A stretch of 64,000 nt of DNA, from positions 446,301,816 to 446,365,815 of the forward strand of contig NC_066581.1 in assembly GCF_024323335.1 (NCBI RefSeq). Direction: 5' to 3'. The notes beneath the pieces are model-generated. The model made no database searches. It was not told the origin of the DNA and saw only the letters and a program-made list of their open reading frames with translations. Positions 44,130-56,651 of the stretch are shown here, piece by piece; the stretch's first letter is position 1; every line of letters starts with the position of its first letter. The DNA comes from Lathyrus oleraceus (taxonomy: Eukaryota > Streptophyta > Magnoliopsida > Fabales > Fabaceae). A program made the position numbers and the translations under genes.

Positions 44130-47100
44130 TGTAAGACCCTAATTTTGACCCTAAGATCCCTCATGTTATCTCATCATATGCATTAGCATTGGGATCACAC
44201 CTTTGCATTCTCCTTAGCCCTTATTCATTGGGTTTGCATTGGGAGAGATCACCAAGCACATTTGATTGTATCATACTTCATTTTTTTTGTTTACTAACCA
44301 AAATACCAAAAATATGTCATTGTATAATTTAACTCTTTTGTAGGTAGTGTGCATGCTCACATATGCTCTATCAAGCTCATATCTAGGGTTTAAGACCCTC
44401 AATGCAAGGAGATCAATCAAGAAGTGGTTTACATTGGCTCTAAGTATCATATATGGGTCCCCATGATCTTCACATGTTATTTTGATCAAGAAATCATCAA
44501 GAGTTTGGAGTTGGTTTGCCTTGGAAACCCTAATTCATCTTGGTATCTTATGTGACTTCTTCAACAAGTTTCTTCAACAATTGATCAAATATTTCAAGGT
44601 ATACTTCACATTACATCATCTTATGAATATATTATCCTCCATGAGTTCCCAAAAGTTAAGAGAATGTCAAGCTAGCAAGTTGGTTCATGGTGGTTGACCA
44701 GAGGAAGTCAACTGGTCAAAATTGGGGTTCCCTAAAGCCTATCTCCTATAACGTTTTGTCATAGGAACATGATTCCAAGAGAAACCTAACTCTAAATGAA
44801 ATTCCAAACAACTTTCCTGTTGAAGTCAAGAGCTAATTTTTCTTGAAAAGTCAATTTTTATGATGAAAGATTATAGGTCATTTTGTCTAAACCCTAATTT
44901 GAATGTCAACTTCACAAGACCATAACTTGCTCAATTTTTATGAGATGAAAGCCATTCAAATTTCATGATTAAATTCAAGATGTCTACTTCAACGTTTATG
45001 TTTGGAGGAAGTGCAAAGTCAACTTGAAAATACATATGCCAACAGGAAACGTTATAGGTCATTTTGGGCCAATACCATTGAACAAGTGATTTTCCTCAAC
45101 TTCTAAAATGCATAACTCCCTCATGCCAAATGCAAATGGGGCCAAATTTGTGACCAAATTGAATAGGTTTGAAAGAGCTACAACTTTGATGAAGGAGTTG
45201 TTCATATTTCAAGGTGGAAGAAGTGAACTTATGGCTTGGTACTTAGAATTTTTTTTAATAGGTTTGATTTCCCAAACTTCCACCTCAAAATTAATCATGA
45301 TCAAAGCTTCAAATGAAAAAGTGTTCAACATGAAAGTTGTTCCTCTTGATCTCACCTTTTCAAAAGTCTAAAATAATCTCATTTGGACAACGTATGAGGT
45401 ACTTGCGCATGGGTGAATGTTGAAGAACCATTTAGATATTTTCAAGGTCCGATTTCCCTAAACACTTGCATGAGCTTCCAAGATGATTTCAGTACATTGC
45501 ACATTGGATTATGGATCAGATGCTACAATTTCATGGGCCTCATGCACACCGATGCAACCATGCAAATAGGATTTTCAAATTTTTTTCCAAAATTGGAAGT
45601 GTGCAAATATCATTCTTTATGGTTATAAATAGAACCTCTCATGCTCATAATTGAGGACCTCATGCCCAAGCTTTGATTCAGAAGCCCCACACCCTTACCA
45701 TTGAAGGATAAACTTGATGATTTTCTTTAAAATTTGAGTTTCAGTTTTCCGTATGTTTTGAGATTGAAACTCCAAAAGTCCATCCCTTTTCCTGATCTAT
45801 ATCTCTTCCATCAAGCATCTGAAGCAAGGCCAAGCAGAATCAAAAGCAAAATTGTGCCAATCTGAAGCTCCATTGAAGGTGAATTTTCAGATTTTTCATC
45901 TCTTCGATTCTCACTCAATTCTCCTCCATTCTTGTTGATTTTTGGTTATCTGAATTCCTACCAATGTAGGAAAGAAGATTGAGTTGCTTTGAGGTCAAAT
46001 CGAAGCAACTCAGTTCATGATCCTCAAAATTCAATTCCCTGTATCTTTTCATATACACGGAATTATACAAAATTGAGGCCAGATTCGAGCTCTTAAGCAT
46101 TTTTCCTTCAAAATAGTGTACTCATTTTCCATTTTTCTTTGAGTTGAACTTGGACCAGCTCGGTGGTCCTCACTAGAGAAGATGACCGGAGCCAGGGCTC
46201 CGATGGTGTGTTGGCTTGTCCAGAACCCTTTGATCTGAGTCCCACGTTCTAATCTCAACCATCCAAAGTGATTACCACGCGTGCATCTCATTTGACTAAG
46301 GAACACATAGAACGCGCGCTTTGGACCATCTCATCTTCCACCTCAATTAATGAGGGAGATCAGATGGTCCATGTATTTTTGAATTTCTGAATTTTCATTT
46401 TACTTGCTTTATCTTCATTAATTCATATTAATTTCATTATTGATCCAAAAAATATGGGACTTTCACCAAAAAATTTCAAATATTTTCCTCTTTCATTTTC
46501 TGAATTAAAATTATTTTTTGGATCAATATTGATATTTTTCATGATTTAATTGTTTTGGTGCATATTTTTAATTATTTAAAAATACTTCTGACTTTTCAAA
46601 AGTAGTGAAATTTTTTCTCCAAGGTCCTTTGACCTTGTTTGACCTATGATAAATCTCTTGGCCATTTATTTGGTGTTTTGAAGAGGTTTTAGGTTTTTAA
46701 TAAAACATCATTTAACCTAATGCATTTTAAATTGATTTTTAATTTGTTTAATTGTGAATAAATTATGTTGAGCCATTTTTATTGACTTGTGAAGTTTGAA
46801 TATTGTGTTTCGGCCTTTGTCAAGGTTGATTTGACTTTTGTTGGATTAAAATCATTGGATTTAGGGGATTGATGAAATGTACATTTCATCTCCCAAAATG
46901 AATAAATGATTTTAATTTGATAAAATTCCTCCCATGACCAACTTGTGTTTGTCTCATTTCCCCTCCCTCTCCATCTTCAATCCCTTTCTATCCCACTTCT
47001 CTCATTGGCCAATGACATCTCAATATCCTACGGCTAATTGGTTCATGAACCAATACAAGTATGGATGAGATTAGGTCCACCCTTTGATCATTTTCTTTTT

Positions 47101-48809
47101 GTTTGTGGTATGTTTTAAGAGTATGGTTCATTATACCATATCTCTTACATGCATTAACACCAAAATCTTTATTGCTCGGCCTCAGATAGTTGTGACTTCT
47201 ACATAAGTCCAATTACGATTGCTTAACATAGCGCTAAATTTTGACACAAAGGCATATCATTCTAGTAAGTGAGATTGTAAGTCTCCCCCCTTTCATGGTA
47301 TTATGTGGAAACTTGGCCTTTTTTCCTTCCTTTGGAAGATGTCTTGGTTCAAGGATCCATGCTTCTGAATAGAGGGTTGAGTGTTCACCAAAGAATTACT
47401 TAAACAATTAAAAACCAAAAAAACTTCACTAACCTCTAACCTACTAACAATTTGTTCATATTAATTTATGCAATTTAAATTCAAGCCATTTATCATTTTC
47501 TATTATACATATCATTTAACTTGTTCATATTAATGTCATTTTCACTTTGCTCACTTGGGCCATATATTATGTTTGTATATACTTGTTTGTGTATTTTGTT
47601 TGTATTTATGGTCCTAGGACATTAAAATACTTAATAAACAACAAAAATCCCTAAAAATGTTTGTATGGACTGTTGGATTTGATCTGAGCCTTGAACTTAG
47701 AGTTATGCAACATTCCCTATGCAAAAGGACTTGGCCAATGCCAACTTTTCTGAAACCAAGTCATTGTGATGTGAGCTTTCATCTTATACAAGTGTTGAAA
47801 TCCTTATGAGTTCATCTACAACATGCTCTTGATGAAGATGTTACTTTGAACGTATGTCTAATGCTTTGTTCTGGGCCATTCAAGGAGTATGTCATCTGAT
47901 ACATGGGAAAATTAAGAAGAAGACTATGAAGTTGCTAGCTTGGATGTGGTTATCTTTATTTGATGCCTTTCTCTTCATCTTGCTACTTGTTTATTGATAT
48001 TGCTTGATTTAAATTCCAAAGGAAAAGTGGGCTTCTATATGACATTCTTGTGTGTTGCATTGCATCCCATTGGTCAGATCTTTTCAACTCTCAACTTTTA
48101 AATTTTGCTTAGGATTAGTCTTTTCATCTCCTCCCACTTCTTAAATTTCAAATCTCTCCCTATTTTCAAAAACCTTCTTTGCTTGTGATTTCTAAACTTA
48201 GACTCTTTTTCAAATTAGAAACTTTGGCCTTATGCCATTGTATTTTTAAACTCTTTTCTTTAATCAAACTTCTAAATGAATCGAATCATATTGACTTAAA
48301 ATTTTAAAAGACAAAAAGAATTAACACTCATTCAAACTCTTTTAGGCCCTTTGTGCCTCCCTTAAACTTAAATTTTGATTAAAACCAATTCGCTCACTTT
48401 GAGATTGATACCACGAACTACGAGGTTTTGATCCCTCATTTTATGTTGGTACGTAGGCACAAGTCTGAAGGTCTTGTCAAACACAAAAATATAATTAATG
48501 AATTCTTTTCTCATCCCCACACTCTATTTATTGCAAACATCATTTTATACCAAATCACATACACACATAAAAAAGGGCTCCCTAGGAGTACCTATGACAC
48601 TTTGGGTGCTAACACCTTCCCTTTGTGTAACCAACCCCCTTACCTGTAATCTCTGGTATTTTATTAGTTTTAATTTGAAAACTTCTTATATTTGAGTTTT
48701 GTTAGTACTTTTCCCTTTTCCTTTGGAAACAATAAAAGCGCGGTGGCGACTCTGGTTTTATTGACGTTAAGTTTATCCTTAACTTAATGGTCATGAATTT
48801 ACCGCTACA
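44130..48809 (+). mobile_element. E2 3' LTR
   Basis: 4680 bp, TGTAAGACCC...ACCGCTACA. TATAAATA at 45624-45631 lies 1.5 kb from the start. It has the conserved hairpin at 48581-48596 (one mismatch) and TGGCGACTCTGG at 48744-48755, which matches the E3 PBS at 11 of 12 bases. The island 47178-47238 is the exact reverse complement of 18434-18494, meaning the same LTR orientation as in E3. Overall sequence differs from the E3 LTR elsewhere, so it is a different subfamily. Confidence 0.9.
45624..45631 (+). promoter_or_regulatory. TATA box of the E2 LTR
   Basis: TATAAATAGAACC at 1.49 kb from the LTR start, as in E3. Confidence 0.6.
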
Positions 48810-49350
48810 GGTCCAAACAAGTCAATCTGAAGAAGTTCTATAGGCTTAAAGATAGAAACAACACTTTTATTTTTGAAGGATGTTTTAGAAAATTTTCCTT
48901 TCTGGCATGCCTCACAAAGAGCATCTAAAGAAAACTTCAGTTTAGGTAGACCTCTGACTAACTCGAGTTTATTTAGATGATAAATCCTACTCATGCTAAT
49001 GTGACCCACGCGTCTATGCCAAACCCATTACTCTTCATTTACAGACATTAAACATTTCACATTTTGATCTTTTAGATCTGAAAGATTAATTTTGTAATTG
49101 TTGTTCTTCCTCTTTCTAGTGAAAAGAACTGTCCCATTATTCGGATTAATTGCTTTGCATGTTTTCTGATTGAAGATTATATCATAACCATTATCACTTA
49201 ATTGACTTATGGATTACAGGTTATGCATTAATACTTCTACGTAAAGAACATCAGAGATAGAGGGAAGAGATCCATTACCAATTATTCCGGAGCCTCTAAT
49301 TCTTCCTTTCTGATTTCCTCCAAAACCTACGAAGTCAGCATCTTTAAGTT
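48810..49350 (-). pseudogene. pol: C1 pre-integrase and integrase start
   Basis: Reads W-V-W-H-R-R-V-G-H-I (His pair) and C-E-A-C-Q-K-G-K-F (Cys pair) of the HHCC finger, then L-L-Q-I-D-L-F-G-P with the first core Asp at the very end of the fragment. Stops occur upstream (H-N-L-stop and E-E-stop-W). Confidence 0.85.
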
Positions 49351-49880
49351 CTAGGCTTTAGAACATATGCTTTCTTCCCGTCATGTGTCAAAAGCATCCA
49401 TATTCTAGGTACCATGATTGGTGTCTTAACTCTGCTGCCTAGGATATCTGCAACATAGACTATTTTATCCTTAGGTACCCAGAATCTTTTGGGTCCTTTG
49501 TGATTAGTTCTCCCAGAGTTTTTAGAAACTTTGGGTTTTCTGGCATTATTAAAATTTTGTGTTTGTGCATGTGTGTAGTGATAAGAAAAAGGAGATTTAG
49601 GTTTATCATCTGCAGAAGGTATTTTCTCGTCTTCATCAGAGTCATATCCTATTCCTTTTTTCTTATTCTGACTAACTCCATAAATCATAGAAGTCATTCT
49701 ACTTCTTTCTAGCCCATTTTTCAGAAATTTTTGAAACGCTTTTTCATATTTGTATATGATTATGTTAGAAGTTTGTAGGGCTTGAGATAAAGATTCTTCA
49801 TGTTTTAAACACTTTTTAGTTGAAAATTCCTTTTCTCTTTCCAAAACAAAAATGTTCCCTTTTAATTCACAAACTTCCAT
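49351..49880 (-). pseudogene. pol: C1 gag end and protease, active site lost
   Basis: A Lys/Glu-rich coiled-coil-like gag tail, F-W-V-P-K and then the protease region. Read in the W-Y-L frame, the D-S-G-C-S-R-H-M-T-G motif of C2 is here E-Y-G-C-F-stop-H-M-T-G (Glu codon 49403-49405). The catalytic Asp is gone, and the stop is TGA where CGA is expected. Confidence 0.8.
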
Positions 49881-51159
49881 CTCAAGCTTATCACATTCTT
49901 CAACAGTTTCTTCAAGGACTTTCTATAAAGCCTTGAATTTCTTTCGAAGCTTTTGATAGGAGCTTAGAGATTCAAATAAGAAAGATTCAAGTTCAGAGCG
50001 ATAAAGATCAGAAAATACCTCTTCAAGATCAGATTCTCTTTCGGATGTTCTTCCAGATGTGGTAGCTATGAATTCCACATTTGCTTGTTCCTCTTTAGAG
50101 TCTGATTCTAAGGCATCATATTCAGAGTCATCCCAGGTGGCCATGAGTCCTTCTTAATTTTAAAGGAATTTTTCTTGAATCCTTCATTTCTGGAACTGTC
50201 TTTCTTGAATTTTGGATATTCGTTTCTATAATGTCCTGGTTCTTTACATTCATAGCATGTTACCTCTTTGTTTGGTTTGCTTTTGGAAGTTGATTCTGAG
50301 TGATCTCCCTTATGTCTTGGTCTTCTGAAGTTATTATTCCTTTTTCTCCAAAGTTATTTGACTCTTCTGGTTAGAAGGGATAACTCTTCTGCATCATTAG
50401 AATCATCCTTTTCAGAGTCATCATTATCTTCCTCTTCATCTTTGAGACCTTTATTCCTTTCTGGCTTGTGTCTTTCAGATCTAGATTTCAGAGTCATGGA
50501 TTTGCTTTTCTTTTTGGGATCGTCTTCTTCTAGTTCTATCTCATGACTTCTGAGGGAGCTAATGAGTTCTTCCGGGCTTATATTGTTCAGATCTTTTGAT
50601 AGTTTTAATGCAGTGACCATAGGTCTCCACTTCTTTGGCAAGCTTTTGACAATCTTTTTGACATGATCTATAGTTGTGTAGCCCTTGTCCAGAACCTTGA
50701 GTCCTGCAATTAAAGTTTGAAATCTAGAAAACATTACCTCTACAGCTTCATCATCCTCCATCTTGAATGCTTCATATTTTTTAATTAGAGCTAGAGCCTT
50801 TATCTCCTTGACTTAAGAGTTTCTTTCGTTGGTCATCTTTAAGGAGTCAAGTATTTCTCTAGCAGTTTCCTGCTGGTGATCTTTTCATATTCATTATAGG
50901 ATATGGCATTCAGTAATATTGTTCTTGCTTTGTGGTGATTTTTAAAATCACGCTTCTGATCATGAGTCATATTATTTCTGGCAATAGCAATACCAGCATC
51001 AGATACAGGTGGTACATAGCCAATTGTAACTATGTCCAATGGGCCAGCGTCATAACCCAGGAAGAAACTTTTGATTCTGTCTTTGCAATGATCAAACTTT
51101 TCTCCATCAAGCACTGGAGGTTTTGTGTTGTAGCTGTCTCTTTCATTGGTGTTAGCCAT
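49881..51159 (-). pseudogene. gag: C1 gag
   Basis: Starts ATG at 51159 (M-A-N-T-N-E-R). The SIRE-like N-terminal domain ends in a frame break near 50839. A UBN2-type segment follows at 50761-50354. The zinc knuckle near 50240 reads C-Y-E-C-K-E-P-G-H-Y-R-N-E-Y, its last Cys changed to Tyr. An acidic, coiled-coil-like part (50144-49923) follows. At least three breaks. Confidence 0.85.
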
Positions 51160-51230
51160 TATGTTTTCCTCACGCTGGATCTTCTCTACACTATTAAGTG
51201 TTTGATTTGAAAATCAATAACAGAGCCAAA

Positions 51231-51242
51231 TATCTAATACCA
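51231..51242 (-). other. C1 primer binding site (initiator tRNA-Met)
   Basis: Minus-strand TGGTATTAGATA, a decayed form of TGGTATCAGAGC, which C2 keeps intact at 59273-59284. Confidence 0.7.
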
Positions 51243-51244
51243 AT

Positions 51245-52326
51245 TAAAGGTAGGTAAAAATAAGAAAGGGGGGTTTGAATTGTTTTCATAGGTAATAAAA
51301 AAATTTGCAAACAAAACACACACGAAAGAAAAAGCAATCAACACAGAAGTTTATCCTGGTTCGTTTGAAATTCAAAGCTACTCCAGTCCACCCGACCATG
51401 GTGATTTTGCCTTCAACAAGGACTTAATCTAATAATCTAGAAATATTACAACAAAAGAATCTAAGAGAGTAAAAGTCTCTTAGCCCTCTCATGTTTACAA
51501 ACTTCACAAGTCACTTGAGGAAATATTCAACAACTATTTTAGAAATACAAGGAAGTGTTTAGTGCTTTTAGGTAGGTAGTATTAACATAGTAAAAACAAT
51601 AAGAATTCACACTTAGAGCAACAACTCATGTGAACAGATCTGAACAAGAATGAATAAAAATAAAGAATTGAGTTTGCAGTATTCTTGTGTAATTTCTTCG
51701 TGCTTGGTATGATGATGATTTTGCCTTTATATAATGCTTTGAGTATGAGACTGTTGGCTGAGGCATTAATGTAGTATCTTGGCAATGAGGGAACTTAATT
51801 GACATTAAGTTCGTTTTCCTTTCCATAGCAATTTTGGAGAGTGTTTATTCTTTTCCAAATAAAGATCCATACCAAAAGTGGAATACTTCATTACTAAGTC
51901 TTGTGGTTGATCTACTTAACTTGAATCAGAGTGCGTGGTATCCAGATTTTCTTGTTCAACATGTATTCTTCATATAGTTGCTTAAAATTGATTTTCTTCA
52001 GAAGCTCTTGATATGTTTTATGTAGAGCCTTCTTCAGAGTATGAATCAACAGAGTAACTGTGTGTAGCAATCTTCAGATTCAAAGTATCTGAGTCTTCAA
52101 ACGTCAGACTCTGCGAGCTTCATTTTCTTCAGAGTCAGAGTGGCTGCTTCATTTGATTCTAAGATATCTGTTCTTAGACTTATGTGATATCAGATGTTGT
52201 CTGTCAGATCCATTTTCTGTTAGAGTCTTGCATACTTAGATAAATTCATTAGGGTACCAATTTGTTTCATCCTTTGTTATCACAAAACTTAGAGATTAAT
52301 TGTAGACCCAGAATCTTGTTCTAACA
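51245..52326 (-). mobile_element. C1 5' LTR
   Basis: About 1.08 kb. On the minus strand it starts TGTTAGAACAAG at 52326 and ends just before the PBS; the terminal CA is mutated, so the inner edge is approximate. The outer edge is followed by GGTAC, the presumed TSD. Confidence 0.82.
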
Positions 52327-52331
52327 GGTAC
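52327..52331. repeat. Presumed target-site duplication of C1, right copy
   Basis: GGTAC lies between the C1 LTR end and continued E0 coding sequence. The left copy is outside the window. Confidence 0.5.
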
Positions 52332-52648
52332 AAGCCCGATTTGACCAACTAAAGCTCATTGATGAGAAGCGCTTGGAAGCCATCTTCCACGGCTAGCTAT
52401 ATCAAAAGTTCATCAAGAGGGACCATGACAAGAAGGTCTTTCCCCTAAGCTTCAAGGGTGGATACCTAGTCTTGAAGAAGATTATACCGACTCATACTGA
52501 GTCAAGGGGAAAATGGATGCCGAACTATGAAGGTTCATACATTGTAAGAAAAAATTTCTCTGGAGGAGCCTTAATACTCACAACTATGGCTGGTGAAAAT
52601 ATTTTATCCCCTATAAATATGGATGCAGTAAAAAAATACTCTGCGTGA
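52327..52648 (+). pseudogene. pol: E0 integrase C-terminal part
   Basis: Frame from 52329: V-Q-A-R-F-D-Q-L-K-L-I-D-E-K-R-L, then P-N-Y-E-G-S-Y-I-V and the end V-K-K-Y-S-A with TGA at 52646-52648. TAG at 52394-52396 replaces the CAG of H-G-Q-L-Y. It is more divergent from E1, E2 and E3 than they are from each other, so it is an older or distinct Ogre subfamily. Confidence 0.85.
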
Positions 52649-52669
52649 AAAAGAAAAAAGAAAAGCCCG

Positions 52670-52748
52670 ATCAGTTGAAAACCCGAAAGGGGGACTTATG
52701 CAAAAATGGGAATCTCGGTAGACTGAAAACCCAAAAGGGAGGTCTATG
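52670..52748 (+). other. E0 stem-loop pair after the integrase stop
   Basis: Unit 1 pairs AGT with ACT plus flanking A-T pairs (one mismatch) around CCC-GAAA-GGG. Unit 2 pairs TAGAC (52719-52723) with GTCTA (52742-52746) around CCC-AAAA-GGG. Unit 2 has two stem changes against E1, each compensated. No third unit is seen. Confidence 0.65.
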
Positions 52749-54585
52749 CAAAAATTAGGGATTTATAAAAGCAAGACGCTACATTCCTCATAGAATCTTC
52801 TACACTCCCCAACGAGTCAATCTAATCAACTTCTTCTGAAGCAAGGTCTGAGGGCCCTCAAGGACATAAGGACTATAGCAGAGTTGAAACTTGGTGGAAA
52901 TTTGAGCTATTTCTATTGCCATTATAGTTTTTTCAATTTCTTCTGCAATCTCCTCTTTTAGGAATTGCTTCCTTGTACAAATAATGCATTTTTTGGATCA
53001 TTTTTAAAAAAAAATCGATTACATCATACATGCTCAATACTTTTACTTTTCCTGCTTTGTTTATGAAGTGTGATTTTCATTAATTAGTATTGCATTGAAA
53101 AATTGCGTGTAAAATAAAATTTTACTAAAAAAAACTTTTAAGGGAAAGCATCTAAATTACTTCTCTTTCAAAAGTATCTAAAAGTAAAGATAGTTCAGCA
53201 TGCTTGGTATACCTCAACATTGCAACGCCACTAAATCCTTTGGGTTTGGCCCAATCAACAAAATTGATACCTCAGTAAGAAGATCCCCTGCAGTTGCACC
53301 AAACGCAACTTGATCATCAAAAGATCCAGATTCCGATGTCGAGAAGTCAATACACTTTCCCCAAACAAAAGCAAAGCCCAATCACCATTGGCATTCTTAA
53401 TAAATTATTCCTCGTATAGTGTAACCATACTTGGCATAATTTGCAAACCGTCCATTTGCATATTCCCCAATAGACCGAACATACATCGATATCTCGCATG
53501 TATAACATTACATCATAAGTATCCTCTTTAATGCACATCCTAACCTTACTAAAGAGTAATTCATCAAGTTTTCGACCTTCCCAGCCATTGCTAGGATTGT
53601 CCTTTCTAGATTTGGGAACTCCCCAACCGTTGCTAGGAATCGTCACTGAACTATGTTGGTTCCCCCTCAAATCATACATTTCAGTCGTTGTTAGAAATTT
53701 TCACCTTCATACTCTCCCTAGAAGAGTCAGGTATTCTAGCTGTTACTAATAATCATCTATGGACGTATTCTCTCCCCTACAAAGTCAGTTATTATAATTG
53801 TTACTAAGAATCATCGTTTGAGTTGCTTCTTTCCCCAGCATGATTCAGATATTCTAGTCGTTGCTAAGAATCATCATGGAATTTTTGTTCATTGACAACT
53901 AGAGTTAGGTATTCCAGCCGTTTCTAGGAATCATCACGAAATCATCTAGTTTCATCCCCAACAGAAATCAGGTATTCCAGATTTTGCTAGGAATCGTCGC
54001 TGAATTTCTTCTTCCCCTGAGAGTCGGGTATTTTAGTCGTTGCTAGGAAGTCATCACTGAACTTATATTGTTATTCCCCACTGAGTCAGGTATTCTAGTC
54101 GTTTCTAAGAATCGTCATTAAACTTACATGAGTATTTCCCAGTAGAGGCCAAGTATTCCAACTATTTGTAGGAATCGTCACTTGATCTATATCTCCCCAC
54201 CAGGGTCTTTCATTCCAGCCATTACTAGGAATCATCACTAATGTTTTTTTCACAGATGTTGCTAGGGGATGCCACCCCTTTTACATGGTTTTTACCCACA
54301 TCAGAGTCTCTTCCGATACCTTTCTTCTTAGATTATTGTCATTCAAACTTTCCTCTTAGAAGAGATACTTATGTTGTATAACTTTTATCCCATTGCATAT
54401 CATGATTATCATAATGATATTCCTCCCCAACAAAATCCCCACCAATAATTGCCCATCAAATTAAATCATACCACTATCATCCTCGGTAGGGAAAATTTCC
54501 GGTTACACTTTTTAGTATTTAATCCCCTCCTACCATGAACGCATTAGATGTCGTCGCTATCCATGCATTCAGGTCCGAGAGGATT
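52749..54585 (+). other. E0 3' non-coding region with tandem repeats
   Basis: No coding pattern. From about 53540 to 54260 roughly a dozen units of 50-65 bp carry variants of 'CAGGTATTCTAGCCGTTGCTAGGAATCATCAC' separated by pyrimidine-rich 'CCCC' spacers. It occupies the place of the CCAGTAACCGGTA repeats of the other elements. Confidence 0.7.
53540..54260 (+). repeat. E0 tandem repeat, about 12 degenerate units
   Basis: Core TTGCTAGGAATCATCAC recurs with substitutions, for example near 53625, 53858, 53918, 53984, 54035 and 54218. Confidence 0.75.
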
Positions 54586-54598
54586 AAATAGGGGCAGC
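54586..54598 (+). other. E0 polypurine tract
   Basis: AAATAGGGGCAGC directly before TGTCATACCCTC. Confidence 0.8.
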
Positions 54599-55989
54599 TG
54601 TCATACCCTCAAATTTACCCTACCTTCAAATACCCTACTTACATAAACATTGCATCCCTCACATGTCATCTGATAAGCATTTATACCTATAGGTCCACAA
54701 TGATCCCATAAACTTAAGGCACGAGATTCAATCATGAAGCCTCAAGACCCTCTGATCATGGTGAGGTGTTCCCACAAGCTTGGAGGACCATTCAAGATAT
54801 CTCACTCACCCTCCAAAACCCCAATTGGATGGTGAGTCCCCATTGAAGATACATGAAGACTCATCTAGTCACCTAACGACCTCAACCCTAATTCTTGACC
54901 CTCTGTGGCGTATACAAGTCATAGTTCACCTTGAGCCTTGATCATTCTATTGAGGACCCCCAAAATCCAAAGTTTGTTCATACCTAAATCCTTTGAATCA
55001 CCTCAATACATCCCTTACATTTCAAAAGCCTAATTTGATTGGCCATGGTTCTTGATAAACTTGGGGTCCAAGAAACCCTAGTTTGTGCATCCCTTGGTCC
55101 ATGGTCTTGACTCATTTGATCATCCTATCATACCACCATTCATTTACTATCAAGTCAAGTCAATTTCAACCAAAATTCACCAATCAAATATCCATTCCAT
55201 TCATGTAACAAGTACTTGATTTGGTCATGGTTTTTGAACTTTAAAAGCATTGAATTCACCATGGCCATGACCTAAAATCACCCCACAAAGCTCCAAACCT
55301 CATTTTACATCATGATATGATCATATGAGGTCCTAACATCCATCACTCCACCTTAAAAATCAAGAAAACACAAAGTGGCATTTCTAGGTCATGTTGGTTG
55401 GTCATATTTTGGCAAGAATGGCCTATGATTAGGTCCAAAGTCCATAACTTTTTCACCTTTCAAGATTTTCAAGATCTTCTTTGAGCCAAATATCCTAATT
55501 AAGTCCCATTTGGCATAAAATTTATGAAAAATTCACGGGCCAATTTCATTTGGCCCTTTTTCAAAAATTGGGAATTGTCGTGATACACAAACCAGAACAA
55601 GTCAGCCAAAACTTGCATTTTGATTCACCAAGGTCTCAATCTACTTCAATCTGCTTCCTTTTGAGTTGTAAAATGTTGCATAACATATCAAGTCCCAAAT
55701 GAAAGTAAATTTAGATATGGAAAGCTACCCATTTGCAAACCTCGAGCCATGTGTAATTTTCAGAATTTTCCCAAATTGGATAAAAATCAAAAGCATAGAA
55801 GGCCACTCCAATGACCTTGGTTTCTCTTGTTTGGTGATAAGGGCCAAAACCAGTTGGATGGTGAAGAAAATTAGGTCCAAATGTACCATTTCATGTCCCC
55901 AAAAATCCATTTTCGAGTACGCTCCAAGTCACATGGGATTTTGATCAAACCATCCTCATTCCTTCACTTATCCATTCCAATACTTTCCC

Positions 55990-55997
55990 TATAAATA
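55990..55997 (+). promoter_or_regulatory. TATA box of the E0 LTR
   Basis: CCCTATAAATAGGG, followed by a C/A-rich leader; distance from LTR start matches the other Ogre LTRs. Confidence 0.6.
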
Positions 55998-56578
55998 GGG
56001 AAAGGTTTCCCCTTCATTTACCAAGCTTGAATAGCCAAAAATACCCTACTACAAAACCAAGTTCTCCCTTCAAAAATAGAGATACAATTTCTGAGTTTCA
56101 AAGCTTTGCAATTCAATCCAACCACCCAGAATCCTTCCACAAACATTACTTAAGCTTTTCCAAACCCTGACTCACCTTCCCAACACCTCACCTGAGCTAC
56201 TCCAAGTTATTCGAGCTCACTTCTTAAACATATTCCGATCAAGTATTTACACTCACCCCTTTCACTCAAATAAGTTACCATTCAACTTGAAATCATCCAT
56301 TGAACCTTAAACGCATGGTTTGAGTGTTGATTGTTCATTATCAACCATTTAATTTTTTATTGATGAGTTTGGTGATGATTTTGTGCCTAAATCCAGTGAA
56401 AAACATGTGTTTTGAGGATTTTATTTTAGTGTCCAAAGGTTGAAGACAAAGAACATTGCGCTCGTTTTAAATTAAAAAAATGTGTTGGTTATTCCTGATT
56501 GGCAAGCTTGCGCGCATGTCTCGTGTCATTATTTATTTTTATTATTTATTCATTGGAAGCACATAGTTATCACCAAAT

Positions 56579-56651
56579 GGCGCTTGGCCTAGTGTATGAG
56601 GGGGTTGACCCCCTATGACCCCAAGGTCAGGGGTTCAATACCTAACGCGCC
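56579..56651 (+). other. tRNA-like segment inside the E0 LTR
   Basis: 73 bases bounded by GGCGC (56579-56583) and GCGCC (56647-56651). TGGCCTAGTGT (56585-56595) resembles a Pol III A box and GGTTCAATACC (56632-56642) a B box. It also holds GGGGG-TTGA-CCCCC. The full cloverleaf does not fold well by eye, so it is not called a tRNA gene. It may be a tRNA-derived SINE piece or chance. Confidence 0.35.

Larger units (their letters stand above)
14401..48809 (+). mobile_element. E2: Ogre-like element split by E3, 5' part outside window
   Basis: E2 coding sequence runs from mid-RT (14401) to integrase (16880). It is interrupted by E3 (16881-41088) and resumes at 41094 with the rest of integrase, then 3' non-coding DNA and a 3' LTR ending at 48809. 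Joining 16880 to 41094 restores L-V-Y-G in frame. E1 is inserted at its left edge. To the right, C1 copia sequence resumes at 48810, so E2 itself lies inside C1. Confidence 0.9.
48810..52326 (-). mobile_element. C1: Ty1/copia element, SIRE/Maximus type, cut by E2
   Basis: Minus strand, from the 5' LTR (51245-52326) through PBS, gag and protease to the start of integrase at 48810, where E2 begins. The rest must lie left of the window. The domain order protease before integrase before RT and the tRNA-Met PBS identify Ty1/copia. It is inserted in E0 integrase. Confidence 0.88.

Noticed and set aside
44130..48809. E2 LTR as the same subfamily as the E3 LTR
   Set aside because: Only termini, the end block and a 61-base island agree; most of the remaining sequence differs.
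56579..56651. Functional tRNA gene
   Set aside because: A complete cloverleaf and a sensible anticodon arm cannot be drawn; kept only as a tRNA-like block.
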